From positions 24,573-88,572 of the IMG/VR virus record IMGVR_UViG_3300018044_000001: a stretch of 64,000 nt of DNA; one strand, written 5' to 3'. A program made the position numbers and the translations under genes. The number at the start of each line of letters is the position of its first letter. The first letter of the stretch is position 1. The notes beneath the pieces were generated by a model. It did not search any database and was not told the DNA's origin. It saw only the letters and a list, made by a program, of their open reading frames with translations. Source of the DNA: a virus. Positions 55,101 to 62,781 of the stretch are shown one piece after another.

Positions 55101-55852
55101 ACAGGGATGCCGTTCACCGTGTACCCTGACGCACTCGAAGGTGCACCGCCACGGCGCACTATCGGATCTGCTGGTTCCTGCCAATCGACCCAGCACTTAT
55201 CGCGCAGCCACCGCATCGGGTCTTTGGCAATCGTCAATCCTCCGTTGCATGCTGCTGCGTAGTTGCATGCTCCGTCAATAGCGGCATGGAGGTCAGTCTC
55301 TGAAAGTTTCTTCCACCGTTCTTCACTGTCACCTCGTCCAAGTCGCTTCCCGTTGCGCTTGGGATAGATTTCCCAAAACTCATCGAAACCAAGAAGCAAA
55401 TCGATGTGTTCCTCCGGAACACTTCCTATGATCCTAGATCCTATGATCCTAGATCCTAGATCAGGGCGGAGAAACTCCGGAGACTCTCCAGAGTTATTCG
55501 CGAGTGATTCCGGAATATTTCCGGAGGGGTTCGGGATTCTCGACGGACCCGGATGTGAAATCTTCTGGTGCTTCCACTCCCTGACCTGGATATATCTCGC
55601 TCCGTTGACCTCGTAGCGCACGATGGCATCAACGTTTGCGAGTGCTTGCAGCCAACGCTCCACGCGCTTAGCGGTCACATGTTCGTCGTGTGGGAAAAGT
55701 GATCCGGCCAATAATTTTGACGAATCGATCAGCTTTCCTTCGTCATCGGCTTCAGTCCAGATGCCAATGAACAGAAAACGCGCCTCGATTGGTACTCGCG
55801 CGAGCGTCGCGGACGTAAAAGTTTCAGGTTTAACGGATCGAATTCTTGCCAT
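55097..55852 (-). CDS. replication initiator-like protein
   Basis: 251 residues from the ATG at 55852. The N-terminal half (ARIRSVKPETFTSATLARV, EARFLFIGIWTEADDEGKL) is the winged-helix initiator type that precedes the helicase in actinophages. Then a low-complexity linker PGPSRIPNPSGN, and a C-terminal region (FDEFWEIYPKRNGKR, DPMRWLRDKCWVDW) like DnaD/DnaB-loader domains. A 150-base repeat-rich segment lies inside the linker codons, as in lambda O. Confidence 0.7.
   Translation of the reverse strand: MARIRSVKPETFTSATLARVPIEARFLFIGIWTEADDEGKLIDSSKLLAGSLFPHDEHVTAKRVERWLQALANVDAIVRYEVNGARYIQVREWKHQKISHPGPSRIPNPSGNIPESLANNSGESPEFLRPDLGSRIIGSRIIGSVPEEHIDLLLGFDEFWEIYPKRNGKRLGRGDSEERWKKLSETDLHAAIDGACNYAAACNGGLTIAKDPMRWLRDKCWVDWQEPADPIVRRGGAPSSASGYTVNGIPV
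55411..55530. repeat. candidate replication origin: tandem repeats and dyads inside the initiator gene
   Basis: Two exact copies of the 15-mer CCTATGATCCTAGAT (55425-55454) plus a partial third; dyad CTCCGGAGA region of 23 bases (55473-55495) with one mismatch; palindromes ATTCCGGAAT (55507-55516) and TCGCGA. The density is far above the neighbourhood. Confidence 0.5.
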
Positions 55853-56057
55853 TATCCACAGCTTTCCCACAGCCTAGGCTAACCTCATCATACCACCCTC
55901 GCACCGGCGCGTCATCCCCGCACTCGCGGCACGCCTCAGCCCTGTCTGGACTCGTCCACCCGTGCGGAAAGTGCATCCGCGGATCACGTCGTGACAGCGG
56001 ATCTTTCGTGTCCATGAACCTACCGGCACCCTCGCAGATGTGTGTGTAGACGATCAT
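55830..56057 (-). CDS. small early protein
   Basis: 75 residues, MIVYTHICEGAGRF, with CRECGDDAPVRGWYDE and a basic end. Single Cys pair, possibly zinc. Overlaps the initiator start by 22 bases. Confidence 0.5.
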   Translation of the reverse strand: MIVYTHICEGAGRFMDTKDPLSRRDPRMHFPHGWTSPDRAEACRECGDDAPVRGWYDEVSLGCGKAVDNGKNSIR

Positions 56058-56251
56058 TGATGACTCTCGGGAATGTCGCGCTTATGGTTCAGCCACCGCT
56101 GTGTACGTTCCTCCATCGCCGCCCGTGCCTCTCGCTGTCCCTTGGCGCTGGGGAAAAGGCCACCGCCGTAGCAGTGGCAAACGTTGCGGGATAGCGCGCA
56201 CACCAGACAACGCCCGTCGGCGACCGTCATTTCCATGCAAAGGTTACACAT
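56054..56251 (-). CDS. small Cys-rich early protein
   Basis: 65 residues: CNLCMEMTVADGRCLVCALS, CHCYGGG, then a basic helix. Its ATG comes two bases after a GAAAG-N6-CTTTC site, with no ribosome site between. Confidence 0.55.
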   Translation of the reverse strand: MCNLCMEMTVADGRCLVCALSRNVCHCYGGGLFPSAKGQREARAAMEERTQRWLNHKRDIPESHQ

Positions 56252-56254
56252 GAT

Positions 56255-56270
56255 GAAAGTCGCAGCTTTC
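56255..56270. promoter_or_regulatory. GAAAG-N6-CTTTC site 3 (spacer TCGCAG)
   Basis: Sits directly before the start codon at 56251 of the Cys-rich gene, after a four-base gap, in place of a ribosome site. Confidence 0.55.
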
Positions 56271-56277
56271 AGCGTAG

Positions 56278-56907
56278 TTATCCACAGGCATCAGAGAATA
56301 AGACTCCTTGAGCGCAGCGCCTGACGATTAGTTCACAGTACCGCTCCGATATTTCAATACCGATAGCGCGCCGCCCCAGTTGTTTGGCCGCTACCAACGT
56401 CGTGCCTGAACCTGCAAAGGGGTCTATGATTATCTGTCCTTTCTCTGACAATCGCTCAACCAACCAACCCATCACGTTATACGGCTTAGGTGACGGGTGG
56501 TCAGGCTTTGCCTCTCGTCCTACCGTGAATCGTTGGATGTCTGAGGCTGAGCGATGAGCGGAACCGCTGGGCGATGTGTAAACGACGCACGGAATGTAGT
56601 TACCGTACCCGATGGCTCCGTGTGTCATGCCGTTGGTCAGATGAGCGATCAGCGTCCACCTATAAGTCCAATCGCCTACCGTTTGAGGACACCGTAACAG
56701 ATTCCATGTACCAGGCATCACGCCGCCTACCGGCGCACAATGCGATGCGAACTGCATCCATGTGAGGGGGAATATATCATCCCACTCAGCCTTGTCAATA
56801 CCATACGGAGGATCGGTCAGCACAAGATCGCCAGTGAGCGAAGGCAAGATGTCCTCACAGTTGCCATGATACAACGTGACCAGTCCATCTTCGTAGTATG
56901 GCTTCAT
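56278..56907 (-). CDS. DNA adenine or cytosine-N4 methyltransferase
   Basis: 209 residues. LVLTDPPYGIDKAEWDD holds the catalytic DPPY; the SAM-binding motif is DPFAGSGTTLVAAKQLG and YCELIVRRCAQ ends it, so a beta-class (motif order DPPY before FxGxG) enzyme. No partner endonuclease seen nearby. Starts after a GAAAG-N6-CTTTC site without a ribosome site. Confidence 0.85.
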   Translation of the reverse strand: MKPYYEDGLVTLYHGNCEDILPSLTGDLVLTDPPYGIDKAEWDDIFPLTWMQFASHCAPVGGVMPGTWNLLRCPQTVGDWTYRWTLIAHLTNGMTHGAIGYGNYIPCVVYTSPSGSAHRSASDIQRFTVGREAKPDHPSPKPYNVMGWLVERLSEKGQIIIDPFAGSGTTLVAAKQLGRRAIGIEISERYCELIVRRCAQGVLFSDACG

Positions 56908-57488
56908 TGTTGAAAGTTACCGCTTTCTGCATGGTGATCCACTGGTGTCTCGTAACCATATCCCCATGCATCCCATCCAAGTCTTGGTTGGCGAGCGAAC
57001 AGTTCGACGTAGGGACCAGGCGAGCAAGACTCCACGATGTCACCGAACGCGGGCGGCTTGCGCGAGTGTCCGAGTTTCGGCGCGAGAAAGAAGGTCCGCT
57101 GCCCGCGTGCCCCGTCAAGCGTTGGGAGCGAACCCTTGACGCAAAACAGGACGTGCTCAGTCTGGATGCGGAAGTAGGCACCAAGGCCGAGCGTCCCCTG
57201 CTTGCACCATGTCAGCGTCGTCTTGAAGGTGAACCCCCACGCTTCCGCTACACGCAATCCCTCGGCCAGACCGGAAGCCACGACCCATAGGTAAAGGTGG
57301 GCATCGTGAGCCACCAGTTCAGCCACGGGCATCTCACAGATGTCGTCAACCGTCATAGTGCTGTAGTGGGCCTCCGGCTTGCCGTCAGCCATCCCGACCT
57401 GGGCGCGAGCCTTCGGGTTGTTGGTAGGCCACGGTGGATCGGCCACAATGGTTGCATAAGGCGGCGACAGTCCCTCAAATGTGGTCAT
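56904..57488 (-). CDS. MT-A70-type methyltransferase
   Basis: 194 residues. ATIVADPPWPTNNP carries the DPPW motif; HYSTMTVDDICEMPV and AHLYLWVVASGLAEGL match the fold; CKQGTLGLGAYFRIQTEHVL is the usual GYWFR-like stretch. MT-A70 phage enzymes methylate DNA adenine. Overlaps the other methyltransferase. Confidence 0.85.
   Translation of the reverse strand: MTTFEGLSPPYATIVADPPWPTNNPKARAQVGMADGKPEAHYSTMTVDDICEMPVAELVAHDAHLYLWVVASGLAEGLRVAEAWGFTFKTTLTWCKQGTLGLGAYFRIQTEHVLFCVKGSLPTLDGARGQRTFFLAPKLGHSRKPPAFGDIVESCSPGPYVELFARQPRLGWDAWGYGYETPVDHHAESGNFQQ
56912..56927. promoter_or_regulatory. GAAAG-N6-CTTTC site 4 (spacer TTACCG)
   Basis: Overlaps the last codons of the MT-A70 gene (they read AESGNFQQ) and ends four bases before the next start codon. 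Confidence 0.55.
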
Positions 57489-57700
57489 GTCTGAAAGGAA
57501 CCACTTTCTGCATCGTCTGTTGGGTCACCCTTAAATCGGACACCGAACTTACGCAGTTCGTCCATAGCTATGTGAGCCTGGTTTTCGATGATCTCGACCT
57601 GTGGCTTGTGCATTCGAGGCGACGTGAGTAGCACGCGACACTGTTCATACATGCCACGCCAAAACCACTCCTGCTGTTCTACGGGCAGATCAGTCAACAT
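57485..57700 (-). CDS. small early helical protein
   Basis: 71 residues: MLTDLPVEQQEWFWRGMYEQ, then IIENQAHIAMDELRKFGVRF. Start ATG with AAGGGAGA upstream, unlike its neighbours. Unknown. Confidence 0.5.
   Translation of the reverse strand: MLTDLPVEQQEWFWRGMYEQCRVLLTSPRMHKPQVEIIENQAHIAMDELRKFGVRFKGDPTDDAESGSFQT
57493..57508. promoter_or_regulatory. GAAAG-N6-CTTTC site 5 (spacer GAACCA)
   Basis: Overlaps the last codons of the 71-residue gene (reading AESGSFQT) and ends four bases before the MT-A70 start codon. Confidence 0.55.
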
Positions 57701-57716
57701 GTTGTCTCCCTTGGTA

Positions 57717-57732
57717 GAAAGTTGGTACTTTC
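57717..57732. promoter_or_regulatory. GAAAG-N6-CTTTC site 6 (spacer TTGGTA)
   Basis: Lies across the end of the second DNA methyltransferase gene, 17 bases before the start of the helical protein. Only copy where the left half-site is AGAAAG, not TGAAAG. Confidence 0.5.
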
Positions 57733-58420
57733 ATAAGTCCATACCCTCCATTGCAAAGAATGCCCCCTGTGCTAAACGCCTAACCGTGGTCTCGCAGTAA
57801 TCAGCGTTTATTTCTATACCGATAGCGTGTCGTCCTATCTGTTTGGCTGCCACCAACGTCGAACCCGTGCCCGCAAACGGATCAATCACAACACCCGGCG
57901 GGCACTTGAGTAAAAGATTCTCAAGCAACGCAATCGGTTTTTCGTGTGGATGCGTGCGTCCCGCACTCGCCCATGATACTGGCCCTGGAAAGTTGAGAGC
58001 CGAAGTCCCTCTGTGTCCTATAAATCCAGCGCCTAATACATAAATCTCTTCGGTGTTCGGTTTCCACGGTAATGATAGGTCGCCCATACCTAAGTGGTCG
58101 CCTTTGATCCACGTCAAAATATGACGCGTTGAGGATGGCCGTGGCACTTTCCATGTGCCAAACACCAGTGCGGGTTTCATATCCCACATCTGGATGATGT
58201 CATCCCTTAGGGAAGTGTCTTCGTCACCAACAATAGAAACCGTACGGTCAGCGGTCCGAGCCGTCTCATAACGCACGCCGTGCATGTTGGAAACAAACTC
58301 AATACAGTAAGGTGGATCGGTTACCATGACAGCACACTGATCAGATACAGAGGGAAAAATGGTTCGACTATCACCCAGATATAATGTCACAACCTCGTCC
58401 CGGTAGTATGGTTCAACCAT
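57731..58420 (-). CDS. second DPPY-type DNA methyltransferase
   Basis: 229 residues from the ATG at 58420 (MVEPYYRDEVVTLYLGD), which reads like the start of the first enzyme (MKPYYEDGLVTLYHGN). VMVTDPPYCIEFVSN is the catalytic motif and VVIDPFAGTGSTLVAAKQIG the SAM motif. About 20 more residues in the middle (LGMGDLSLPWKPNTEEIYVLG). Duplicate with a different target specificity likely. Confidence 0.85.
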   Translation of the reverse strand: MVEPYYRDEVVTLYLGDSRTIFPSVSDQCAVMVTDPPYCIEFVSNMHGVRYETARTADRTVSIVGDEDTSLRDDIIQMWDMKPALVFGTWKVPRPSSTRHILTWIKGDHLGMGDLSLPWKPNTEEIYVLGAGFIGHRGTSALNFPGPVSWASAGRTHPHEKPIALLENLLLKCPPGVVIDPFAGTGSTLVAAKQIGRHAIGIEINADYCETTVRRLAQGAFFAMEGMDL

Positions 58421-58556
58421 CGCCGTAATCCCCGTCGTAAGCGTCTTCCTGTGCGCACCAGTAGCATGCGCCGCCAGAGGTTTCGACCTCGTTGCCGTGC
58501 GGACAGTAAAACGGCCCGTCGTGTTCATCGTCGTCTTCCTTTGGTATGTCAACCAT
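58413..58556 (-). CDS. 47-residue acidic peptide
   Basis: MVDIPKEDDDEHDGPFYC, then GGACYWCAQEDAY. Three cysteines could bind zinc. Overlaps the methyltransferase start by eight bases and its own start follows a GAAAG-N6-CTTTC site. Confidence 0.5.
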   Translation of the reverse strand: MVDIPKEDDDEHDGPFYCPHGNEVETSGGACYWCAQEDAYDGDYGDG

Positions 58557-58560
58557 GTGT

Positions 58561-58576
58561 GAAAGCTCTAACTTTC
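58561..58576. promoter_or_regulatory. GAAAG-N6-CTTTC site 7 (spacer CTCTAA)
   Basis: Lies in the 21-base gap before the acidic peptide gene; its CTTTC half is five bases from the start codon. Confidence 0.55.
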
Positions 58577-58577
58577 A

Positions 58578-58754
58578 TCATCTATGTCCCTTAAAGAACT
58601 CTGGCTCTGTCTCAGCATATGCTTTGGCCAACGGGTCAGGAGCGGGCCTGTATTTACGCGAATGATCCCGGTTGGCGATCTTACAATCATCGCACCGACA
58701 CCCACACTGATATGCGTATATCGTGCCGTGTTTTACCTCCAGGTTCTTGCTCAC
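58578..58754 (-). CDS. 58-residue zinc-finger-like protein
   Basis: GTG start overlapping the WhiB stop in GTGA. HGTIYAYQCGCRCDDCKIA then RDHSRKYR is a pattern known from small actinophage proteins with a CxCxxC core. Not short by accident: it repeats in many phages to my knowledge. Function unknown. Confidence 0.6.
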   Translation of the reverse strand: MSKNLEVKHGTIYAYQCGCRCDDCKIANRDHSRKYRPAPDPLAKAYAETEPEFFKGHR

Positions 58755-59020
58755 CGTTCACGTCCCCGTCTGCGCCGTTCTAACTCCCTCTCTTTTCTGT
58801 TCATGCCGCCCCAGATGCCCAACGACTCGCCCGTGTCAATAGCATAGTCCAGACAGTCGCGCAACACGGGACAGTCCTTGCACGCCCGCTTGGCCGCGAC
58901 TTCCTCTGCGGAACGCGAGTGTGTCTCGTGTCGCTCGTTATGCGGGTGGAACATATCAGGGTCGGTACCCCTGCACGCCGCGTTGGCACGCCACGTTTGG
59001 TTCTGCATCCAATCGAACAT
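58751..59020 (-). CDS. WhiB-family iron-sulfur regulator
   Basis: 89 residues from the ATG at 59020. The four iron-sulfur cysteines are all visible: ANAACRGTDPDMF, then RACKDCPVLRDC. GIWGGMNRKERE is the WhiB turn and RRRRGRER its basic DNA-binding end. WhiB proteins work through the host sigma factor and are known to be used by mycobacteriophages for superinfection control. Strong sign of an actinobacterial host. Confidence 0.9.
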   Translation of the reverse strand: MFDWMQNQTWRANAACRGTDPDMFHPHNERHETHSRSAEEVAAKRACKDCPVLRDCLDYAIDTGESLGIWGGMNRKERELERRRRGRER

Positions 59021-59022
59021 GC

Positions 59023-59382
59023 TCACGCTAACACCTGCTCTACCTCGTGCCAATCTTTTGGATGAACACACCCTATGATCACGTTGCCATCCGGTGCCAT
59101 AACGTAATCACGCCCCCACTCTACACCACTCAGCGCCGTAAGCCAACGATACTGGTCCGGCGTCGGGTAGCAACCGTACTTCTTGAGTTCGAGGATGACG
59201 ATGCGACCACCGCGTGCGAGGGTCAGATCAGGGTAGCCCCTGTCGCCCTGTTGCGCCGTGTACCACCTGCCGTCCCTGTTGCCGCGTACGGGATGGAACA
59301 CGAGCCAGCCGTGGTCGTGCGCGCAACCGACGATCTTGGCCTTGAAATCGTCCTCACTGATCACTTTGTCTATCGTGGTCAT
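59023..59382 (-). CDS. VRR-NUC nuclease
   Basis: 119 residues from the ATG at 59382. GWLVFHPVRGNRDGRWYTAQ, then DRGYPDLTLARGGRIVILE and LKKYGCYPTPDQYRWL show the catalytic Asp, E-x-K and Gln order of VRR-NUC (PD-(D/E)XK) domains. In phages it may resolve branched DNA or degrade host DNA. Confidence 0.85.
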   Translation of the reverse strand: MTTIDKVISEDDFKAKIVGCAHDHGWLVFHPVRGNRDGRWYTAQQGDRGYPDLTLARGGRIVILELKKYGCYPTPDQYRWLTALSGVEWGRDYVMAPDGNVIIGCVHPKDWHEVEQVLA

Positions 59383-59837
59383 TTCGGCCGATCGTCCAAT
59401 TCTGGGTGCGTCCTCTGAAAATGGTACAACGCGAACATGTGCCACGCCGCGCAAATCAGATGGGACGTGCCGGTTTCGGCGTCTTCGTCGCTGCCAGCCC
59501 ACCACTCCCACATGTGTCGTTGTGCCGCTGCGAAGTTGAGACTGTAATCGGTGCCTAATTCCCAATTCCGATCCGCGTACTTTGTGGCGCCGCGTCCGTA
59601 GTGCTCAGCCAGCGCCCAGAGTGCGTCAGGCGGGATCAGATCAAATCGGGAGACCTTCATGCCCTTCGCTCCACCGGTCACCGCATTGACAACGCGTGTC
59701 TCGGTCTGCGGTGTCGTCAGTTTCCCGTCGACATACACGAACCTCTCTTCGCAGAGGTGACAATATGTTTGCCCGTCTTCACCAATAGCGTACTCGTGCT
59801 GATGTGCGCCCACGACGGTCACCGGAGCCGCGCCCAC
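59379..59837 (-). CDS. dATP/dGTP pyrophosphohydrolase-like (MazZ-related) protein
   Basis: 152 residues. The N-terminal 45 residues hold a Cys/His zinc-like part (TYCHLCEERFVYVDGKL). The rest reads GGAKGMKVSRFDLIPPDAL, WALAEHYGRGATKYADRNWE and HMWEWWAGSDEDAETGTSH, as in the N-terminal dATP/dGTP diphosphohydrolase family. Related enzymes lower dATP or dGTP pools or help 2-aminoadenine synthesis. No PurZ was seen, so base Z use cannot be claimed. Confidence 0.75.
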   Translation of the reverse strand: MGAAPVTVVGAHQHEYAIGEDGQTYCHLCEERFVYVDGKLTTPQTETRVVNAVTGGAKGMKVSRFDLIPPDALWALAEHYGRGATKYADRNWELGTDYSLNFAAAQRHMWEWWAGSDEDAETGTSHLICAAWHMFALYHFQRTHPELDDRPK

Positions 59838-60175
59838 GCTATCAGTTCGCCTATTTCATAGAAGACGGGCATCGGAGGGTTCTGTTCTAGTGCGAACTTG
59901 ACCTCATTGTCGGCACCTGTTGACTCACCCGGCAAACGTAGCAACGCATCACAACGTGCCAGTATGGCTAGGTCGTATTCGTACCAGTAATCGGGTTCGT
60001 GTGGTACTACGATGTGCCACAGCAGAGACAGGTGCGGCACATAAGCTGTGATGAGTCCTGTTGCCTGTAGTTCGTCGGCTACCCGAATCGTCTGATGCGT
60101 GTTCTCTACGGGATCAGGTCGAACGTACGGGCCAGCGATGTAAACGAACGGTCTATCCACAAATGAAGTTGTCAT
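59819..60175 (-). CDS. nucleoside deoxyribosyltransferase-like (DUF4406) protein
   Basis: 118 residues from the ATG at 60175. FVYIAGPYVRPDPVENTHQT is the usual first motif with substrate residues; YDLAILARCDALLRLPGEST and GADNEVKFALEQN supply the catalytic Asp/Glu pair. Likely nucleotide metabolism. Overlaps the next gene by 19 bases. Confidence 0.75.
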   Translation of the reverse strand: MTTSFVDRPFVYIAGPYVRPDPVENTHQTIRVADELQATGLITAYVPHLSLLWHIVVPHEPDYWYEYDLAILARCDALLRLPGESTGADNEVKFALEQNPPMPVFYEIGELIAWARLR

Positions 60176-60183
60176 AACCCCAT

Positions 60184-61293
60184 CTACCAAGGCTCGTCAC
60201 TGTATCCGCCGAAGTCATCAGGCGGTGGTTCGTCTGACACTGGCGGTGGTGTCGCTGTCCGTCGTGGCTTGGGTTCTTCCCCTGCATCCAACATCAGCGC
60301 CTCGATCAGTGTAGACGCTTCGGCCTTGGTCAGTTCCTTGCTAGTCGTGAACGGGTGATTGAATTTCTCGGCTAAGAAATCAAGTCGTTCCTGTCTGTCC
60401 GTGATCTTGATCTTGTTGAACAGGCGAGCGATGTTGCGACCCTGTGGTTCTGTTAGCAACGGTTCGCTACTCGCAGCCGCAGCAGGTCGTGGTGCAACGT
60501 GCGTAGGCGGCAATACTTCAGCCGCGTTAGCACGCGCTGGCTTTGCTACGGGTGTCTCTACTGCTGCTACCTGATCACCGATGCTACGCGTCGCCGGTTG
60601 GGCAATCGGAGTCACACCAGACTCAATCGCTGCAGGTCGTGCCCCACCAGTCAATGCAGCAACGGATAGGTTCAGGTCTAACACGGGCACGGCAAAGTTG
60701 TACGTCTTGCCATCCTTCTGGGATTGTCGCTGTTCTAGCAACAGGCGCGCTGGGACCATCGCCCCGCGCCCTTGGATCACCCGCAGCACTTCGATGGCAC
60801 CATTCAGTTCGCTGGCACCGTTCCACCCGTGGAGTTCGAGACGCCAAATGCCAATGCCCTGGATCGCGGTCAGGATGACGCCAAGGCGCGTCGTCGGTTT
60901 GCACTCGGGATTGTCGGGATCACACGAGCACGGCGTGTCGTTGATGACGTTCGTCTGTCCGTCGCATCGCTTCTTGCACCCACCACCGGACCAACACTCC
61001 ATCCATTGCGAGAATGCCAAATCCACAGGAGGCACGAGCACGTCCAGGCACTTGCAGTCAGAGTAAAGCTCGAACTGCTCGCCAACGGGAGCGTCTGCCC
61101 ACAGCGTGACCTCGCCGCCGCACAGCTCAGCGATGGCGAGCATGGATTGCTTGTCGGCACTCGTAAAGCGGAACTTGTCTAACTTGGCCGGACGTGTCGT
61201 GTCGTTGCCGTTCCTGTCCTTGGCGGCAACCTGATTCCCGATACGGATGCGTCCAGCCTCGCGAAGCCTGCGCTGCAGATCAATGATTGGCAC
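60184..61293 (-). CDS. gp3-like recombination directionality factor-type protein
   Basis: 369 residues from the GTG at 61293, chosen by the TAGTG overlap. VPIIDLQRRLREAGRIRIGN, KLDKFRFTSADKQSMLAI, then WSGGGCKKRCDG and CKPTTRLGVIL match the actinophage gp3-type family named after phiC31 gp3, the excision factor of a serine integrase. The C-terminal 130 residues are Pro/Ala-rich with a final FGGYSDEPW. Here the integrase is a tyrosine type, so excision may not be its job. Confidence 0.75.
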   Translation of the reverse strand: MPIIDLQRRLREAGRIRIGNQVAAKDRNGNDTTRPAKLDKFRFTSADKQSMLAIAELCGGEVTLWADAPVGEQFELYSDCKCLDVLVPPVDLAFSQWMECWSGGGCKKRCDGQTNVINDTPCSCDPDNPECKPTTRLGVILTAIQGIGIWRLELHGWNGASELNGAIEVLRVIQGRGAMVPARLLLEQRQSQKDGKTYNFAVPVLDLNLSVAALTGGARPAAIESGVTPIAQPATRSIGDQVAAVETPVAKPARANAAEVLPPTHVAPRPAAAASSEPLLTEPQGRNIARLFNKIKITDRQERLDFLAEKFNHPFTTSKELTKAEASTLIEALMLDAGEEPKPRRTATPPPVSDEPPPDDFGGYSDEPW

Positions 61294-62150
61294 TACCCCT
61301 CCTTTTCTAACGGGTCGCCCATGATATGACGGCTTGTCTGATTCACCCAACGATACGACTCTAGCACATACAAGAACGACTGATACGCATCCTCGTCCGC
61401 GTTGATCGGAAACGCATCGCAGTGCTCTGGCGTCAAGTGCAACACCAGGCAACTGTCAACCTCAGGTACAGGTTGAGCGTTCTCGCGTTCGGTCATCCCT
61501 AGCAGGTAGTATCTTCTTTTCTGATACTCATACCGTCGTGGTCGCCACGCCGCAGCGTACTCACCGTAACGATAGGCGGCGAGTTGTAGCCCGACCTGTT
61601 CAGGGTACGGCGTCGTCTTCTTGCCGCGCGAGTCGATGGACTTGCGGGTCGACTTGTAGTCCAACAGGAACCGCACGCCTTCGACTGTGGCGATGGCGTC
61701 AAGCGTGCCAGCGTACCCGTACGTCGGGTTATAAATTGTCATCTCGGCGGCTTCGTAAACTGGCTGGAACTTCTGCATCCAGCGGTCGGCCTGGACGATG
61801 AACGGGCGTACTTCGTCATCAACGTCGGGGAACTTGCCAGTCAGGGCTAGTTGCTCAAGTGCGTCGTGGACGGCGGTGCCAAGGTCTTTGGCGGATCGCT
61901 GACCCTTTGGCTTGCGGAAACGAGCGTCACGCAGCCACTTGACTACTTCCTCTGCGCCGTCCTCTTCCACTCGGACGAGTAAGGACTTAGCTACAGCCAC
62001 GGCAGCTTTGGCCGACTCCTCCGCAGCCCAGTAAAGCAACGCGGGCTTGTCAAGTGCGCCGATGATCGTCGTTACCGAGTAGAGCCGTTGATCGTCGGGT
62101 GCGGGCTTGTCAACGAGCAACTCTTCTGGCGATCTGTCCTGGTCGGCCAT
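61293..62150 (-). CDS. Cas4/PD-(D/E)XK exonuclease-like protein
   Basis: 285 residues. GTAVHDALEQLAL is the first helix motif, EMTIYNPTYGYAGTLDAIA holds the catalytic Asp, and VRFLLDYKSTRKSID the D-x-K. Q-rich PEQVGLQLAAYRYGEYA ends the fold. No Cys cluster, unlike Cas4 proper. Probably a recombination exonuclease. Confidence 0.8.
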   Translation of the reverse strand: MADQDRSPEELLVDKPAPDDQRLYSVTTIIGALDKPALLYWAAEESAKAAVAVAKSLLVRVEEDGAEEVVKWLRDARFRKPKGQRSAKDLGTAVHDALEQLALTGKFPDVDDEVRPFIVQADRWMQKFQPVYEAAEMTIYNPTYGYAGTLDAIATVEGVRFLLDYKSTRKSIDSRGKKTTPYPEQVGLQLAAYRYGEYAAAWRPRRYEYQKRRYYLLGMTERENAQPVPEVDSCLVLHLTPEHCDAFPINADEDAYQSFLYVLESYRWVNQTSRHIMGDPLEKEG

Positions 62151-62302
62151 TATTTCTTCTCGCTGCCGGGACGACGGTACGCCTCTGGGAAGTCAGTCAT
62201 CATCTTGGATGCCTGCCACTTCTTGATGCGTGCCTTCAGTCTAGCACCCCGATGCTTCCCCCGTCTGCTCAGCCCCACAACACCCTCGCCTCGCTGCTTC
62301 AC
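62150..62302 (-). CDS. 50-residue basic peptide
   Basis: GTG start at 62302, overlapping the stop of the gene upstream. KQRGEGVVGLSRRGKHRGAR then a helix LKARIKKWQASK. Strongly basic: possible nucleic-acid binder. The longer frame upstream was rejected. Confidence 0.5.
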   Translation of the reverse strand: MKQRGEGVVGLSRRGKHRGARLKARIKKWQASKMMTDFPEAYRRPGSEKK

Positions 62303-62484
62303 CGCATGATCTCCTGTTCGTCGTACTCTTCCTTGGTCGCTGGCTGATCGCATGGCGTCTGACACGCACCGCACGTACCGGTGCCCATCATCGGCAGCGT
62401 CTTGTGAACGCGGCAGGCGCATCGGACGTAGACGAACGCGCTTCGTGCGATGATGTCCTTGACCTCGCGCTCAAAACTGTTCAC
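62299..62484 (-). CDS. 61-residue early Cys protein
   Basis: MNSFEREVKDIIARSAFV then CACRVHKTLP and CGACQTPCDQ. Four cysteines likely form one zinc site. Coupled on both sides. Confidence 0.5.
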   Translation of the reverse strand: MNSFEREVKDIIARSAFVYVRCACRVHKTLPMMGTGTCGACQTPCDQPATKEEYDEQEIMR

Positions 62485-62675
62485 TGTTCCTTCTTACCCC
62501 ATTGCACGTGCCACCAGCCGCAGTAGGGACAGTAGTAAGGTGTTTGCATCGGCCGATGTCCACCCTGGAACGTGGCGGTCAGCGACTTGGCAGCAGCCCA
62601 GGCATCGGCGATCGTTGCGAACTGACGCGGGTGCTTGTAGGTGTAGGAACCGTCCACAACGTACTGGCTGCTCAC
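62481..62675 (-). CDS. 64-residue first gene of the minus early operon
   Basis: MSSQYVVDGSYTYKHPRQFA, then YYCPYCGWWHVQWGKKE with a single CxxC. First gene after the promoter at 62699-62727. A ribosome site GGGAGG lies upstream. Unknown. Confidence 0.55.
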   Translation of the reverse strand: MSSQYVVDGSYTYKHPRQFATIADAWAAAKSLTATFQGGHRPMQTPYYCPYCGWWHVQWGKKEQ

Positions 62676-62698
62676 GCGAGCCTCCCTTCGTCACTCGA

Positions 62699-62727
62699 AC
62701 TGTACCCGTTCCCGCTGTCGTTGTCAA
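62699..62727 (-). promoter_or_regulatory. strong sigma70-type early promoter, leftward
   Basis: TTGACA (62722-62727), exactly 17 bases, TACAGT (62699-62704). Reads into the minus early operon. Confidence 0.8.
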
Positions 62728-62745
62728 CCGACCCGAGAAAAGCGG

Positions 62746-62774
62746 TTGCATCCGGCGCGGGATAGTGCTACAGT
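62746..62774 (+). promoter_or_regulatory. sigma70-type early promoter, rightward
   Basis: TTGCAT (62746-62751), 17 bases, TACAGT (62769-62774). The GTG of the first gene is only seven bases after the -10 box, so the mRNA is probably leaderless. Confidence 0.7.
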
Positions 62775-62781
62775 ACCACTC

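Noticed and set aside
56278-58420. Restriction-modification system
   Set aside because: Three methyltransferases but no restriction endonuclease next to them; the VRR-NUC protein is of a replication/recombination type.
59379-59837. Evidence for 2-aminoadenine (Z) genome
   Set aside because: Only a MazZ-like protein is seen; PurZ and DatZ, needed for the claim, are absent from the window.
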